Shown here: positions 7,801 to 13,100 of the stretch, piece after piece
How positions within the stretch are numbered: the first letter of the stretch is position 1
Layout of the letters: each line of letters starts with the position of its first letter
NCBI GenBank assembly: GCA_964593555.1
Contig: CAZQIC010000098.1
Location: 1 to 18,498, forward strand
Direction of reading: 5' to 3'
DNA from: CAZQIC01 sp964593555
GTDB lineage: Bacteria > Bacteroidota > Bacteroidia > JAFLBG01
DNA: 18,498 nt
Notes under the pieces: model-generated
What the model was told of the DNA's origin: nothing
The model's database searches: none
What the model saw: only the letters and a program-made list of their open reading frames with translations
Translations under genes and position numbers: made by a program

Positions 7801-8644
7801 CGGCATCGGTATCAATTCCGTAAGTTTGATCTATATCTTCTCCCCCAAAATATGTAATCCAGGGATCAACTATTAAAGGAAGTTGTAAGTTATATGTATT
7901 CAACTTAAAACTAATGGTGCTGCCCTCTAAAACATATTTTGTTTCTATGTCAACAATTTTTCCATTGACGTTTTGATAAACTTTCGGGATTCTTTCTGTT
8001 AATTCTCCCAAACTTGTATTAATTCGTAATTCTCCTTTATTCGTAATTTGCAACTCTTCTGCACCGGTATATTTTAATTTAATTTTTGTCGGATCTCCTC
8101 CCGGATGTATAATAAAATTATATTTTAATCCTGAGGAAGATCTGTTATAGAATGCTACATCTATTCCGGTATAAATTTCTTTATATATTATTTCCCGATA
8201 GGCTTTCGCTTGTGTAACTCCATTTGTACAATGTGAAAAATAATAATTAAAGTACTCGTCGCCTGATCTTTCGGACTCTACACTTGCATTGGGGTTAACA
8301 TCAACAAAATCAACATCTACTCTATGCAGAAAAATATTGTTGAGTTGATCGTTAAGTTGGAGATCGTTTCCTGCGCCTGTTTTTTTTGTCATCACATAAC
8401 TAATTCCGGATTTACGCAGAAATGCTTTCCCTCCTTTTGCAGGGCCTACAAATAATATATCGGAACGGGTGTTATTATTCAGGTCGGTTATCTGCCCTTT
8501 GTTTTCTATAAATAAATTTTGATTGGCAGCCGCATTATTAACGGCAGAGATGAAATCTTTGTCGTTGTCAGAAGCGAAAGAGAATGAATTGTAGATGCTG
8601 ACCCCCAAAAACAGCATTAAAAAAGTTTTTTTTATTCGTGTCAT
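4796..8644 (-). CDS. Large secreted SBBP-repeat, SprB and PKD protein with CHU_C (T9SS type B) C-terminus
   Basis: The 1282-residue product has a signal peptide (1-24). A DUF7948-like N-terminal domain follows (about 43-261, opening with LFIENKGQ). Then come seven SBBP repeats (262-711), each with a W-A-T-Y-x-GG start, an internal GNVIITG-type strand and a DAFV-K-F end; seven repeats suit a single seven-bladed propeller. Next are a PKD-like domain (722-808, WTFTGA and NPGTYTVKL), two SprB repeats (813-883 and 884-961, each with CNG near the start and a GSYTITVTD-type strand) and three Ig-like modules (962-1187). The gliding-motility-associated C-terminal domain is at 1191-1282 (FVPTAFSPNNDGQNE, IYDRWGEKMFE, GWDGWY, GVYIYHL). 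In this family that domain routes export by T9SS to the cell surface. A surface adhesin role is inference. Confidence 0.92.
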   Translation of the reverse strand: MTRIKKTFLMLFLGVSIYNSFSFASDNDKDFISAVNNAAANQNLFIENKGQITDLNNNTRSDILFVGPAKGGKAFLRKSGISYVMTKKTGAGNDLQLNDQLNNIFLHRVDVDFVDVNPNASVESERSGDEYFNYYFSHCTNGVTQAKAYREIIYKEIYTGIDVAFYNRSSSGLKYNFIIHPGGDPTKIKLKYTGAEELQITNKGELRINTSLGELTERIPKVYQNVNGKIVDIETKYVLEGSTISFKLNTYNLQLPLIVDPWITYFGGEDIDQTYGIDTDAGGNVIITGQTASLLFPVTTGAYQTNHGPGYVNAFVAKFNSSGTRLWATYYGGDGSDRARGIATDANNNIAITGYTNSSDFPCTPSAFQTNFGGGSTDAFVVSLNSLGTRQWATQCGGGDEDRGFAIATDNFNNVLITGATASTDFPYTTGAFKTSLGNGAGVYDAFVVQFNSSGSQLWGTYCGGNNTDMGNGICTDNNNNVLVTGETNSPNFPTFAGTQMGYAGNQDAFVIKFNTTGARRWATYYGGNNDVQVGNGITSDVNGNVIFTGSTLSNNFPITTGAFQTNKAGIVGTKDAFVVKLDSTCVRQWATYLGGSNEEEGHGIVADNNSDIYVTGDTYSNNFPVTSCAYQTQFGGDEDNYLAKFSASGSRICSGYIGGTGHDESHGSCALNGSLVYMGGFSNGAYPVTPGAYQTAFAGGGDDSFVSELCGNTCGKKPPINLDFSASQVNFCTGTSINFSSITSNLCDTSGTSWLWTFTGASTSTSTLHHPTNIIYNNPGTYTVKLNITSQCGKDSLIKPAYLTVNGPDLAPPAITNVLCNGSANGTAAINIASGTGPFTYAWSPAGGTNNTASGLQTGSYTITVTDGGGCSVTDSLTITQPASLFALITLHTNVICNGDSTGSIAASAIGGTTGYNYSWAPSNNTNTSITGLVSGSYSLTITDANNCSSVTTVAITQPSPVIVSSSNASMCIGSNTILTAFATGGVSNYSYTWNPGGTTGVSIVVSPTDFTTYFVNAIDSNGCSSAIKTVSVIVNQLPVLTVSQNDTICFGSQTTLTAAGAVNFIWGPSAGLSSTAGSTVMADPFILTTYTVIGTDVNNCSDSAFVSVTVNSPTVAVSADVTILQGANTIISASGGGTYSWYPSEGLSCVTCAVVTASPQHNSTYYVIVTDAAGCTKLDSIVVSVELVCGEIFVPTAFSPNNDGQNEILFLLGNNCIKTLLFSIYDRWGEKMFETTDPSVGWDGWYRNKLLNTGVYIYHLNAISINGTEVVRTGNISLIR
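6512..7861 (-). repeat. Seven tandem SBBP repeats (~64 codons each)
   Basis: These code for residues 262-711 of the large surface protein. Units begin at residues ~262, 326, 391, 458, 521, 589 and 653. Unit 4 lacks the usual TTGAYQT segment and has TFAGTQMG in its place. The last unit is degenerate at its start (ICSGYIGG in place of WATYYGG) and ends in a cysteine-rich linker. The repeats are diverged in protein sequence, so they are old units rather than recent DNA duplications. Confidence 0.85.
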
Positions 8645-8965
8645 TGGTTAGGGCTTATGGCTAAAGTAAACATTTTTTTTATCCTATCTTAAGAGAGAGA
8701 TTGCCCCGATGAGAGAAGGATCAATTTAAAAATTTGACAAAGTTTTTTATATAACTATTGTATGATCGCTACTTTTTTTCGAAGGCTTATTCATCAGCAG
8801 TAATTGTGAAAGCCTTCATTGGATTTATTTTGGATAAAGATAAACGGAACATAAAGGACAGCCCAGCTATTTGTTGTAATAAATCGGAAGTCGGAAACAA
8901 GGGTATATACCTATGATTTCATGGAAATAATTAAAAAGGGAATATCAGCCTGATCAGGTAACTTC
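8645..8965. other. 321-bp gap with no convincing gene
   Basis: This lies between the start of the large surface gene and the end of atpG, both read leftward. It holds a perfect 8-bp inverted repeat, GAAGGCTT (8781-8788) with AAGCCTTC (8810-8817), around a 21-base loop; a short repeat GGAAGTCGGAA near 8886-8896; and a 10-bp palindrome CCTGATCAGG (8949-8958) just after the atpG stop. A leftward open frame of 43 codons (8787-8918) ends in KINPMKAFTITADE but has no start or context that would make it a gene. No T-run hairpin terminator is evident for either strand. Confidence 0.6.
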
Positions 8966-9847
8966 CTAATTATTCAAAGCCTCCGCACCACCAACGATCT
9001 CAAGAATTTCATTGGTAATAGCAGCCTGGCGGGCTTTGTTATAGCTGAGCTTCAACGCCTTTAACATTTCTTTGGCGTTATCAGTAGCTTTGTGCATCGC
9101 CGTCATCCTTGCTCCGTGTTCTGCAGCATGAGAATCAAGCAATGCTTTGTAGAATTGTGTTTTTAAAGAAAGAGGAATAAGGTCCTGTACAATTTCTTCC
9201 TGGTCAGGCTCAAAAATATAATCGGAAGTAGTTTTTTTAGCGCCTTCTTTTTTCGCAGCAATAACTGGTAAAAATTGTTCAATCGTAGAAAGCTGTACAG
9301 CTGCATTTTTAAACTGGTTGTAAATGAGTTCTACTTTATCGTAATCTCCTTTTGCAAAATGGTTCATTACGCTTTGTGCAAGTGGAGCTACTGCATCAAA
9401 ATTCAAATTATCAAAGAATGAATTGTACTTGCCGGAATTATCTCCTTCAAAAGCACCATTCGTTCCTTTTCTGAAAAAGTCAGCTCCTTTTTTACCAACC
9501 GCAAGTATATCAACAGATGCTCCTTTGTATTCGTTTTTAATAAGACTGCTTGCTTTTTTAATTACGTTAGCGTTGAACGCTCCTGCTAATCCACGATTAG
9601 AAGTAATAACAACAAGCAATACTTTTTTTACTGCACGCTCTTTCGAATAAATACCATCTGAACTGCTAAGACTTGCACTCAAATTTTCAAATACCTCTCT
9701 TAATTTATTTGCATAGGGCCTCATGCGTATGATCGCATCCTGCGCCCTGCGCAGCTTTGCCGCCGATACAACTTTCATTGCACTGGTGATCTGCTGTGTA
9801 GAAGAAACAGATACTATACGATTACGGACCTCTTTTAAATTTGGCAT
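8966..9847 (-). CDS. atpG: F1Fo ATP synthase gamma subunit
   Basis: This 293-residue protein is the central rotor shaft of F1 and couples ring rotation to catalysis. The N-terminal helix carries the family pattern LKEVRNRIVSVSSTQQITSA, then MKVVSAAKLRRAQ. The C-terminal helix carries ARMTAMHKATDNAKEM, LSYNKARQAAITNEILEIV and GGAEAL, as expected for gamma subunits that insert into the alpha3beta3 core. Length is normal. It is the last gene of the leftward cluster, 80 bp after atpA. The genes for beta and epsilon, which often follow gamma in other bacteria, are missing here. Confidence 0.97.
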   Translation of the reverse strand: MPNLKEVRNRIVSVSSTQQITSAMKVVSAAKLRRAQDAIIRMRPYANKLREVFENLSASLSSSDGIYSKERAVKKVLLVVITSNRGLAGAFNANVIKKASSLIKNEYKGASVDILAVGKKGADFFRKGTNGAFEGDNSGKYNSFFDNLNFDAVAPLAQSVMNHFAKGDYDKVELIYNQFKNAAVQLSTIEQFLPVIAAKKEGAKKTTSDYIFEPDQEEIVQDLIPLSLKTQFYKALLDSHAAEHGARMTAMHKATDNAKEMLKALKLSYNKARQAAITNEILEIVGGAEALNN

Positions 9848-9855
9848 CTTTTAAT

Positions 9856-9926
9856 AGTAATTAGTATTGAGTCTAAAGTCTGGAGTGATTGTATCGCTAA
9901 ATACTAAGTACTTCAGACTAATTACT
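9856..9926. repeat. Palindromic element filling the atpA-atpG gap
   Basis: The 80-bp gap is almost wholly one inverted structure. The outer arms AGTAATTAGT (9856-9865) and ACTAATTACT (9917-9926) are perfect 10-bp complements. Inner arms AGTCTGGAGT (9877-9886) and ACTTCAGACT (9910-9919) are complementary except at one base. The left side also repeats AGTCT (AGTCTAAAGTCT). It could be an interspersed repeat, an mRNA-stabilising or processing hairpin, or both. Confidence 0.55.
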
Positions 9927-9927
9927 T

Positions 9928-11508
9928 TTACGCTTTATAACTTTTTGAAAGATCTTTCGCAACAGCTTCAAGGACTTTAGTAATATCGTCGTTGAATTTC
10001 CCTGCTCTTAGATCGTCCAATACATTTTTGTGTTTTGATTCCAGTAATTGTAAGTATGTTGCTTCAAATTCTTTTACTTTATTCAAAGGCACATCTCTTA
10101 ATAATCCTTTTGTACCGCAGTAAATGATCGCAACTTGCTGCTCAACACGGAAAGGAGAATATTGTCCTTGTTTTAATATCTCCACGTTTCTCACTCCTTT
10201 GTCAATTACTGATTTTGTAGCAGCATCAAGGTCAGAACCAAATTTAGAAAATGCTTCCAACTCACGGAATTGTGCCTGGTCAAGTTTTAATGTGCCGGCA
10301 ACTTTTTTCATTGATTTTATCTGAGCATTACCACCCACGCGTGATACAGAAATACCAACGTTAATAGCGGGGCGAACACCCGCGTTAAATAAATTCGACT
10401 CAAGGAATATCTGTCCGTCAGTAATAGAAATTACGTTTGTAGGAATGTATGCAGAAACGTCACCCGCTTGTGTTTCAATAATAGGTAGTGCAGTTAAAGA
10501 TCCGCCCCCTTTTACTTTACTCTTCAAAGACTCAGGAAGGTCATTCATGTTTTTTGCGATCTCATCGGATGAAGTAATTTTAGCAGCCCTCTCCAACAAA
10601 CGAGAGTGAAGATAAAATACGTCACCGGGATATGCTTCACGTCCAGGAGGTCTTCTTAATAAAAGAGATACTTCACGGTAAGCAACAGCTTGTTTAGAAA
10701 GGTCATCATATACGATCAATGCCGGTCTGCCGGTGTCTCTGAAAAACTCACCAACAGCAGCGCCTGCAAGTGGAGCAAAAAACTGCATTGGAGCAGGATC
10801 AGATGCTGATGCCGCAACAATTACTGTATATGGCATTGCGCCGTTCTCTTCTAATGTTTTTACGATGTTTGCAACGGTAGAACCTTTTTGACCAATAGCA
10901 ACATAGATACAAAATACAGGCTCACCTTTCGCGTAAAATTCTTTTTGGTTGATGATGGTGTCAATAGCAACAGCAGTTTTTCCAGTCTGGCGATCACCAA
11001 TGATCAACTCACGTTGCCCTCTACCGATCGGGATCATCGCGTCGATAGCTTTGATACCTGTTTGTAAAGGTTCGTTAACCGGCTGACGGAAAATTACTCC
11101 CGGAGCCTTTCTTTCCAATGGCATTTCAAAAAGTTCACCTGGGATTGGGCCTTTGCCATCGATAGGTGTTCCTAATGTGTCTACAACACGACCCAACATT
11201 CCTTCACCAACTTTTATAGAAGCAATTTTACCTGTTCTTCTGGCAACATCGCCTTCTTTAATATCATTGGACGCACCAAGCAATACCGCACCAACGTTAT
11301 CTTCCTCAAGGTTAAGTACGATACCTTTTAATCCGTTGGTGAATTCGATCAACTCACCGGATTGAACTTTTGAAAGTCCGTATATACGAGCGATGCCATC
11401 ACCTACCTGCAACACTGTTCCAACTTCTTCGAGGTCTGCTTCAGTTTTATATCCTGCTAATTGTTGTCTTAATATGGCAGATACTTCTGCCGGTTTTACT
11501 TCAGCCAT
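9928..11508 (-). CDS. atpA: F1Fo ATP synthase alpha subunit
   Basis: This 526-residue product is the non-catalytic nucleotide-binding subunit of the F1 hexamer. The Walker A loop GDRQTGKT is at 171-178 and the Walker B region ALIVYDDLSK at 263-272. GRVVDTLGTPIDGKGPI is at 107-123, and the ATP-synthase alpha/beta signature region NVGISVSRVGG at 383-393 carries the expected arginine finger (R390). The segment NMNDLPESLKSKVKGGGS (320-337) is somewhat longer than in the E. coli subunit. Length and ends fit the family. It is separated from atpH by 112 bp holding GC-rich palindromes and from atpG by a palindromic gap. The catalytic beta partner must be encoded elsewhere in the genome. Confidence 0.98.
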   Translation of the reverse strand: MAEVKPAEVSAILRQQLAGYKTEADLEEVGTVLQVGDGIARIYGLSKVQSGELIEFTNGLKGIVLNLEEDNVGAVLLGASNDIKEGDVARRTGKIASIKVGEGMLGRVVDTLGTPIDGKGPIPGELFEMPLERKAPGVIFRQPVNEPLQTGIKAIDAMIPIGRGQRELIIGDRQTGKTAVAIDTIINQKEFYAKGEPVFCIYVAIGQKGSTVANIVKTLEENGAMPYTVIVAASASDPAPMQFFAPLAGAAVGEFFRDTGRPALIVYDDLSKQAVAYREVSLLLRRPPGREAYPGDVFYLHSRLLERAAKITSSDEIAKNMNDLPESLKSKVKGGGSLTALPIIETQAGDVSAYIPTNVISITDGQIFLESNLFNAGVRPAINVGISVSRVGGNAQIKSMKKVAGTLKLDQAQFRELEAFSKFGSDLDAATKSVIDKGVRNVEILKQGQYSPFRVEQQVAIIYCGTKGLLRDVPLNKVKEFEATYLQLLESKHKNVLDDLRAGKFNDDITKVLEAVAKDLSKSYKA

Positions 11509-11522
11509 TTTTTATTTTTTTA

Positions 11523-11622
11523 GCCCCTCTCCTAACTCTCCCCAAAGGGGAGAGGGAACTCGTTTAATTTTCATTCTAAAAATTTGCCCCTCCCCCTCGG
11601 GGAGGATGGGTGGGGCTTTTTT
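11523..11622. repeat. Two GC-rich palindromes between atpH and atpA
   Basis: Element A has perfect arms CTCTCCCC (11536-11543) and GGGGAGAG (11547-11554) with an AAA loop, preceded by CCCCTCTCC. Element B has CCTCCCC (11589-11595) and GGGGAGG (11599-11605) with a 3-base loop, enclosed by GCCCC (11586-11590) and GGGGC (11612-11616), then TTTTTT (11617-11622) on the plus strand, which runs into the atpH stop codon. Such CCCCTCTCC-type palindromes are common interspersed intergenic repeats in Bacteroidota. They contrast sharply with the AT-rich surroundings. Confidence 0.65.
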
Positions 11623-12178
11623 AATACTCTTTTATATATGGGTTCTCACTAAAGCTCATCGTTAATTGTTTAAGCTTACGTGCGATACTTGCATCTACCT
11701 GTTTGTCACCAATGGTCAATACAAATCCACCGATAATATTTTTATCAATTCTTTCTACCAATTCTACTTCTGATTTCTCTACTCCTCTTACTATTTCCAA
11801 CACTTTCTTTTTAAGCGTATCCTCCAACCCAACAGCTGTAGTAATAACAGCAGTAAGAATTTTTTTGTGCTCACGGTATTGAGCAATAAAATCATTCGCG
11901 ATGCCTTCTAAGTAAATTTCCCTTCTTTTGCGTGTAATAATATCAATGAATTCCTGAGTCAATTTAGATACATGTTTGCTAAAGACTTCATTTAAAACAG
12001 AAAGTTTTTTGTCTGTTTTAATAATTGGGCTTTTTAGAAAAACAGAAAGCTCTCTGCTTTGCTTACATGTATTAGCAACCAATTGCATATCTGCATGCGC
12101 TTTTTCCAATTCGCCTCTTTCAAGCGAAAGACGAATAAGTGATTTTGCATACCTGGAGGCTACTCTTGTTCCTTTCAT
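11621..12178 (-). CDS. atpH: F1Fo ATP synthase delta subunit
   Basis: The 185-residue product joins the peripheral stalk (b subunits) to the top of F1. The N-terminal helical domain begins with VASRYAKSLIRLSLERGELE (residues 6-25), the usual opening of delta/OSCP proteins. The C-terminal part contains LEDTLKKKVLEIVRG and IIGGFVLTIGDKQVDASIARKL, the latter matching the conserved GGxxxxIGDxxxDxSxxxKL motif. Length is normal. It starts two bases after the atpF stop, so translation is coupled, but a 112-bp gap with palindromes separates it from atpA. Confidence 0.95.
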   Translation of the reverse strand: MKGTRVASRYAKSLIRLSLERGELEKAHADMQLVANTCKQSRELSVFLKSPIIKTDKKLSVLNEVFSKHVSKLTQEFIDIITRKRREIYLEGIANDFIAQYREHKKILTAVITTAVGLEDTLKKKVLEIVRGVEKSEVELVERIDKNIIGGFVLTIGDKQVDASIARKLKQLTMSFSENPYIKEY

Positions 12179-12180
12179 TA

Positions 12181-12675
12181 TTAATTCATATTAACATCGT
12201 TAAGCAAATTGCTCACCAATGCTTTTTGTTTTTCTGTTGACGAAAGTTCTTCTTTTAATATTTTTTCCGCTATCTCGATAGAAAGTTTTGCAACCTGGTT
12301 TTTAAGTTCAGTAACAGCTGCAGCTTTTTCATTCTGAATATTTTCTCTGGCGATCGCTAAAAGCCTGTCTCCTTCTTTGCTTGCAGTCGTTTTAGCTTCA
12401 AGGATAATAGAGTCTTTTATGTCACGCGCCTCTTTTAATAATTTATCTCTTTCTAATTTTGCTTCCTGTAATATTTTTTCATTGCCAGCTTGAAGTGCTA
12501 ACATTTCTTCTTTTGCTTTTTTTGCAGAGTCAAGAGCGTTTTGAATTGACTCTTCTCTCTCTGTAAGCATATTAAGAATAGGCTTCCATGCAAATTTTTT
12601 AAGGATGAAAAAGATGATCCCAAAGGATACAACCATCCAGAATACAAGGCCAAATGCGGGTTTTACGAGTTCCAT
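12181..12675 (-). CDS. atpF: F1Fo ATP synthase b subunit
   Basis: This 164-residue product is the peripheral stalk (stator) subunit. A single N-terminal membrane segment (residues ~8-25, FGLVFWMVVSFGIIFFILKK) is followed by FAWKPIL and a long charged helix with many Ala, Lys and Glu residues (about 35-160) that forms the coiled-coil stalk binding delta. Only one b gene is present, so the stalk is likely a homodimer. It lies 86 bp after atpE, and that gap holds a perfect hairpin, so it may be expressed at a lower level than atpE. It overlaps nothing and is 2 bp from atpH. Confidence 0.96.
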   Translation of the reverse strand: MELVKPAFGLVFWMVVSFGIIFFILKKFAWKPILNMLTEREESIQNALDSAKKAKEEMLALQAGNEKILQEAKLERDKLLKEARDIKDSIILEAKTTASKEGDRLLAIARENIQNEKAAAVTELKNQVAKLSIEIAEKILKEELSSTEKQKALVSNLLNDVNMN

Positions 12676-12714
12676 GAGATACTATATGAATTTAATTTTT
12701 TTGTTCTTTTTAAA

Positions 12715-12749
12715 AATCAACGTTTCAACCAACCGTTGAAACGTTGATT
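12715..12749 (-). terminator. Perfect 15-bp hairpin just after atpE (partial terminator or mRNA stabiliser)
   Basis: The arms AATCAACGTTTCAAC (12715-12729) and GTTGAAACGTTGATT (12735-12749) are perfectly complementary around a 5-base loop. In the leftward transcript the stem is followed by a short T run (TTTTT, including the stem end). It begins 12 bases after the atpE stop. Genes downstream in the same unit must still be transcribed, so it is better read as a leaky terminator or a 3' stabilising structure for the atpE message. Confidence 0.6.
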
Positions 12750-12761
12750 AAGATTTTCGGT

Positions 12762-13028
12762 TTACTTAAGGAATATTACCAAAAGACCGATTACCATTGC
12801 AAAGAATGCAGCACCCTCTACAAGGGCAGCAGTAAGGATCATGTTGGAACGAATATCGTTTATTGCTTCCGGCTGACGAGCAATTGACTCAACAGCGCTT
12901 CCACCGATTCTTCCAATGCCAATGCCTGCGCCAACGGCAGCAAGACCAGCACCCAAAGCAGCTACTCCGTAACCAATACCAATATTGGCTCCTGAAAGAG
13001 TTGCATCTAATAAAATGTTTGATAACAT
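12762..13028 (-). CDS. atpE: F1Fo ATP synthase c subunit (proteolipid)
   Basis: The 88-residue product is a hairpin of two membrane helices (about 15-45 and 62-87) that builds the rotor ring of Fo. The polar loop ARQPE is at residues 50-54 and the ion-carrying carboxylate is Glu71 (LVEGAAFFAMV). Helix 1 is rich in Gly and Ala (GYGVAALGAGLAAVGAGIGIG). Gly follows the Glu and no Gln is seen at the helix-1 site used by sodium-type rings, so proton coupling is expected. The gene is flanked on both sides by RNA-structure-prone sequence, which may help it be made in excess over the other subunits. Confidence 0.97.
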   Translation of the reverse strand: MLSNILLDATLSGANIGIGYGVAALGAGLAAVGAGIGIGRIGGSAVESIARQPEAINDIRSNMILTAALVEGAAFFAMVIGLLVIFLK

Positions 13029-13047
13029 ATTACTTGTTTTAAAATTA

Positions 13048-13093
13048 TTTCCCGGTAAAATTTAATTGCCTGTTGCCGGGAAAACTCAACAGG
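13048..13093 (-). promoter_or_regulatory. H-type pseudoknot-capable element before atpE
   Basis: Read on the minus strand, CCTGTTG (13093-13087) pairs with CAACAGG (13075-13069), and TTTCCCGG (13083-13076) pairs with CCGGGAAA (13055-13048). Both pairings are perfect (7 and 8 bp). The strands alternate in the order of an H-type pseudoknot, with a 3-base first loop, no base between the two stems and a 13-base AT-rich last loop. They could instead form two mutually exclusive hairpins. It sits between the atpB stop (7 bases before it) and the atpE ATG (19 bases after it). Confidence 0.5.
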
Positions 13094-13100
13094 TATATTT

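Noticed and set aside
6512..7861. Periodic repeats as a CRISPR array or phage tail-fibre repeats
   Set aside because: The period is ~190 bp, the units are diverged and all in one coding frame with SBBP signatures; no cas or phage genes are present.
8781..8817. GAAGGCTT/AAGCCTTC hairpin as the terminator of the ATP synthase transcript
   Set aside because: Read leftward it is followed by an A run, not a T run; the T run lies on the wrong side, and on the plus strand it comes before the hairpin.
8949..8958. CCTGATCAGG palindrome as a terminator for atpG
   Set aside because: It is 10 bp with no loop and no T run; it may be chance or a protein site.
11370..11665. Plus-strand open frames rich in Pro and Ser across the atpH-atpA gap
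   Set aside because: They arise from translating the GC-rich palindromes plus antisense of atpA and atpH; no start context, domain or homologue pattern.
12762..13028. Sodium-coupled c ring
   Set aside because: Glu71 is followed by Gly, and the helix-1 position that is Gln in sodium-type rings is Gly or Ala here, so proton coupling is the better reading.
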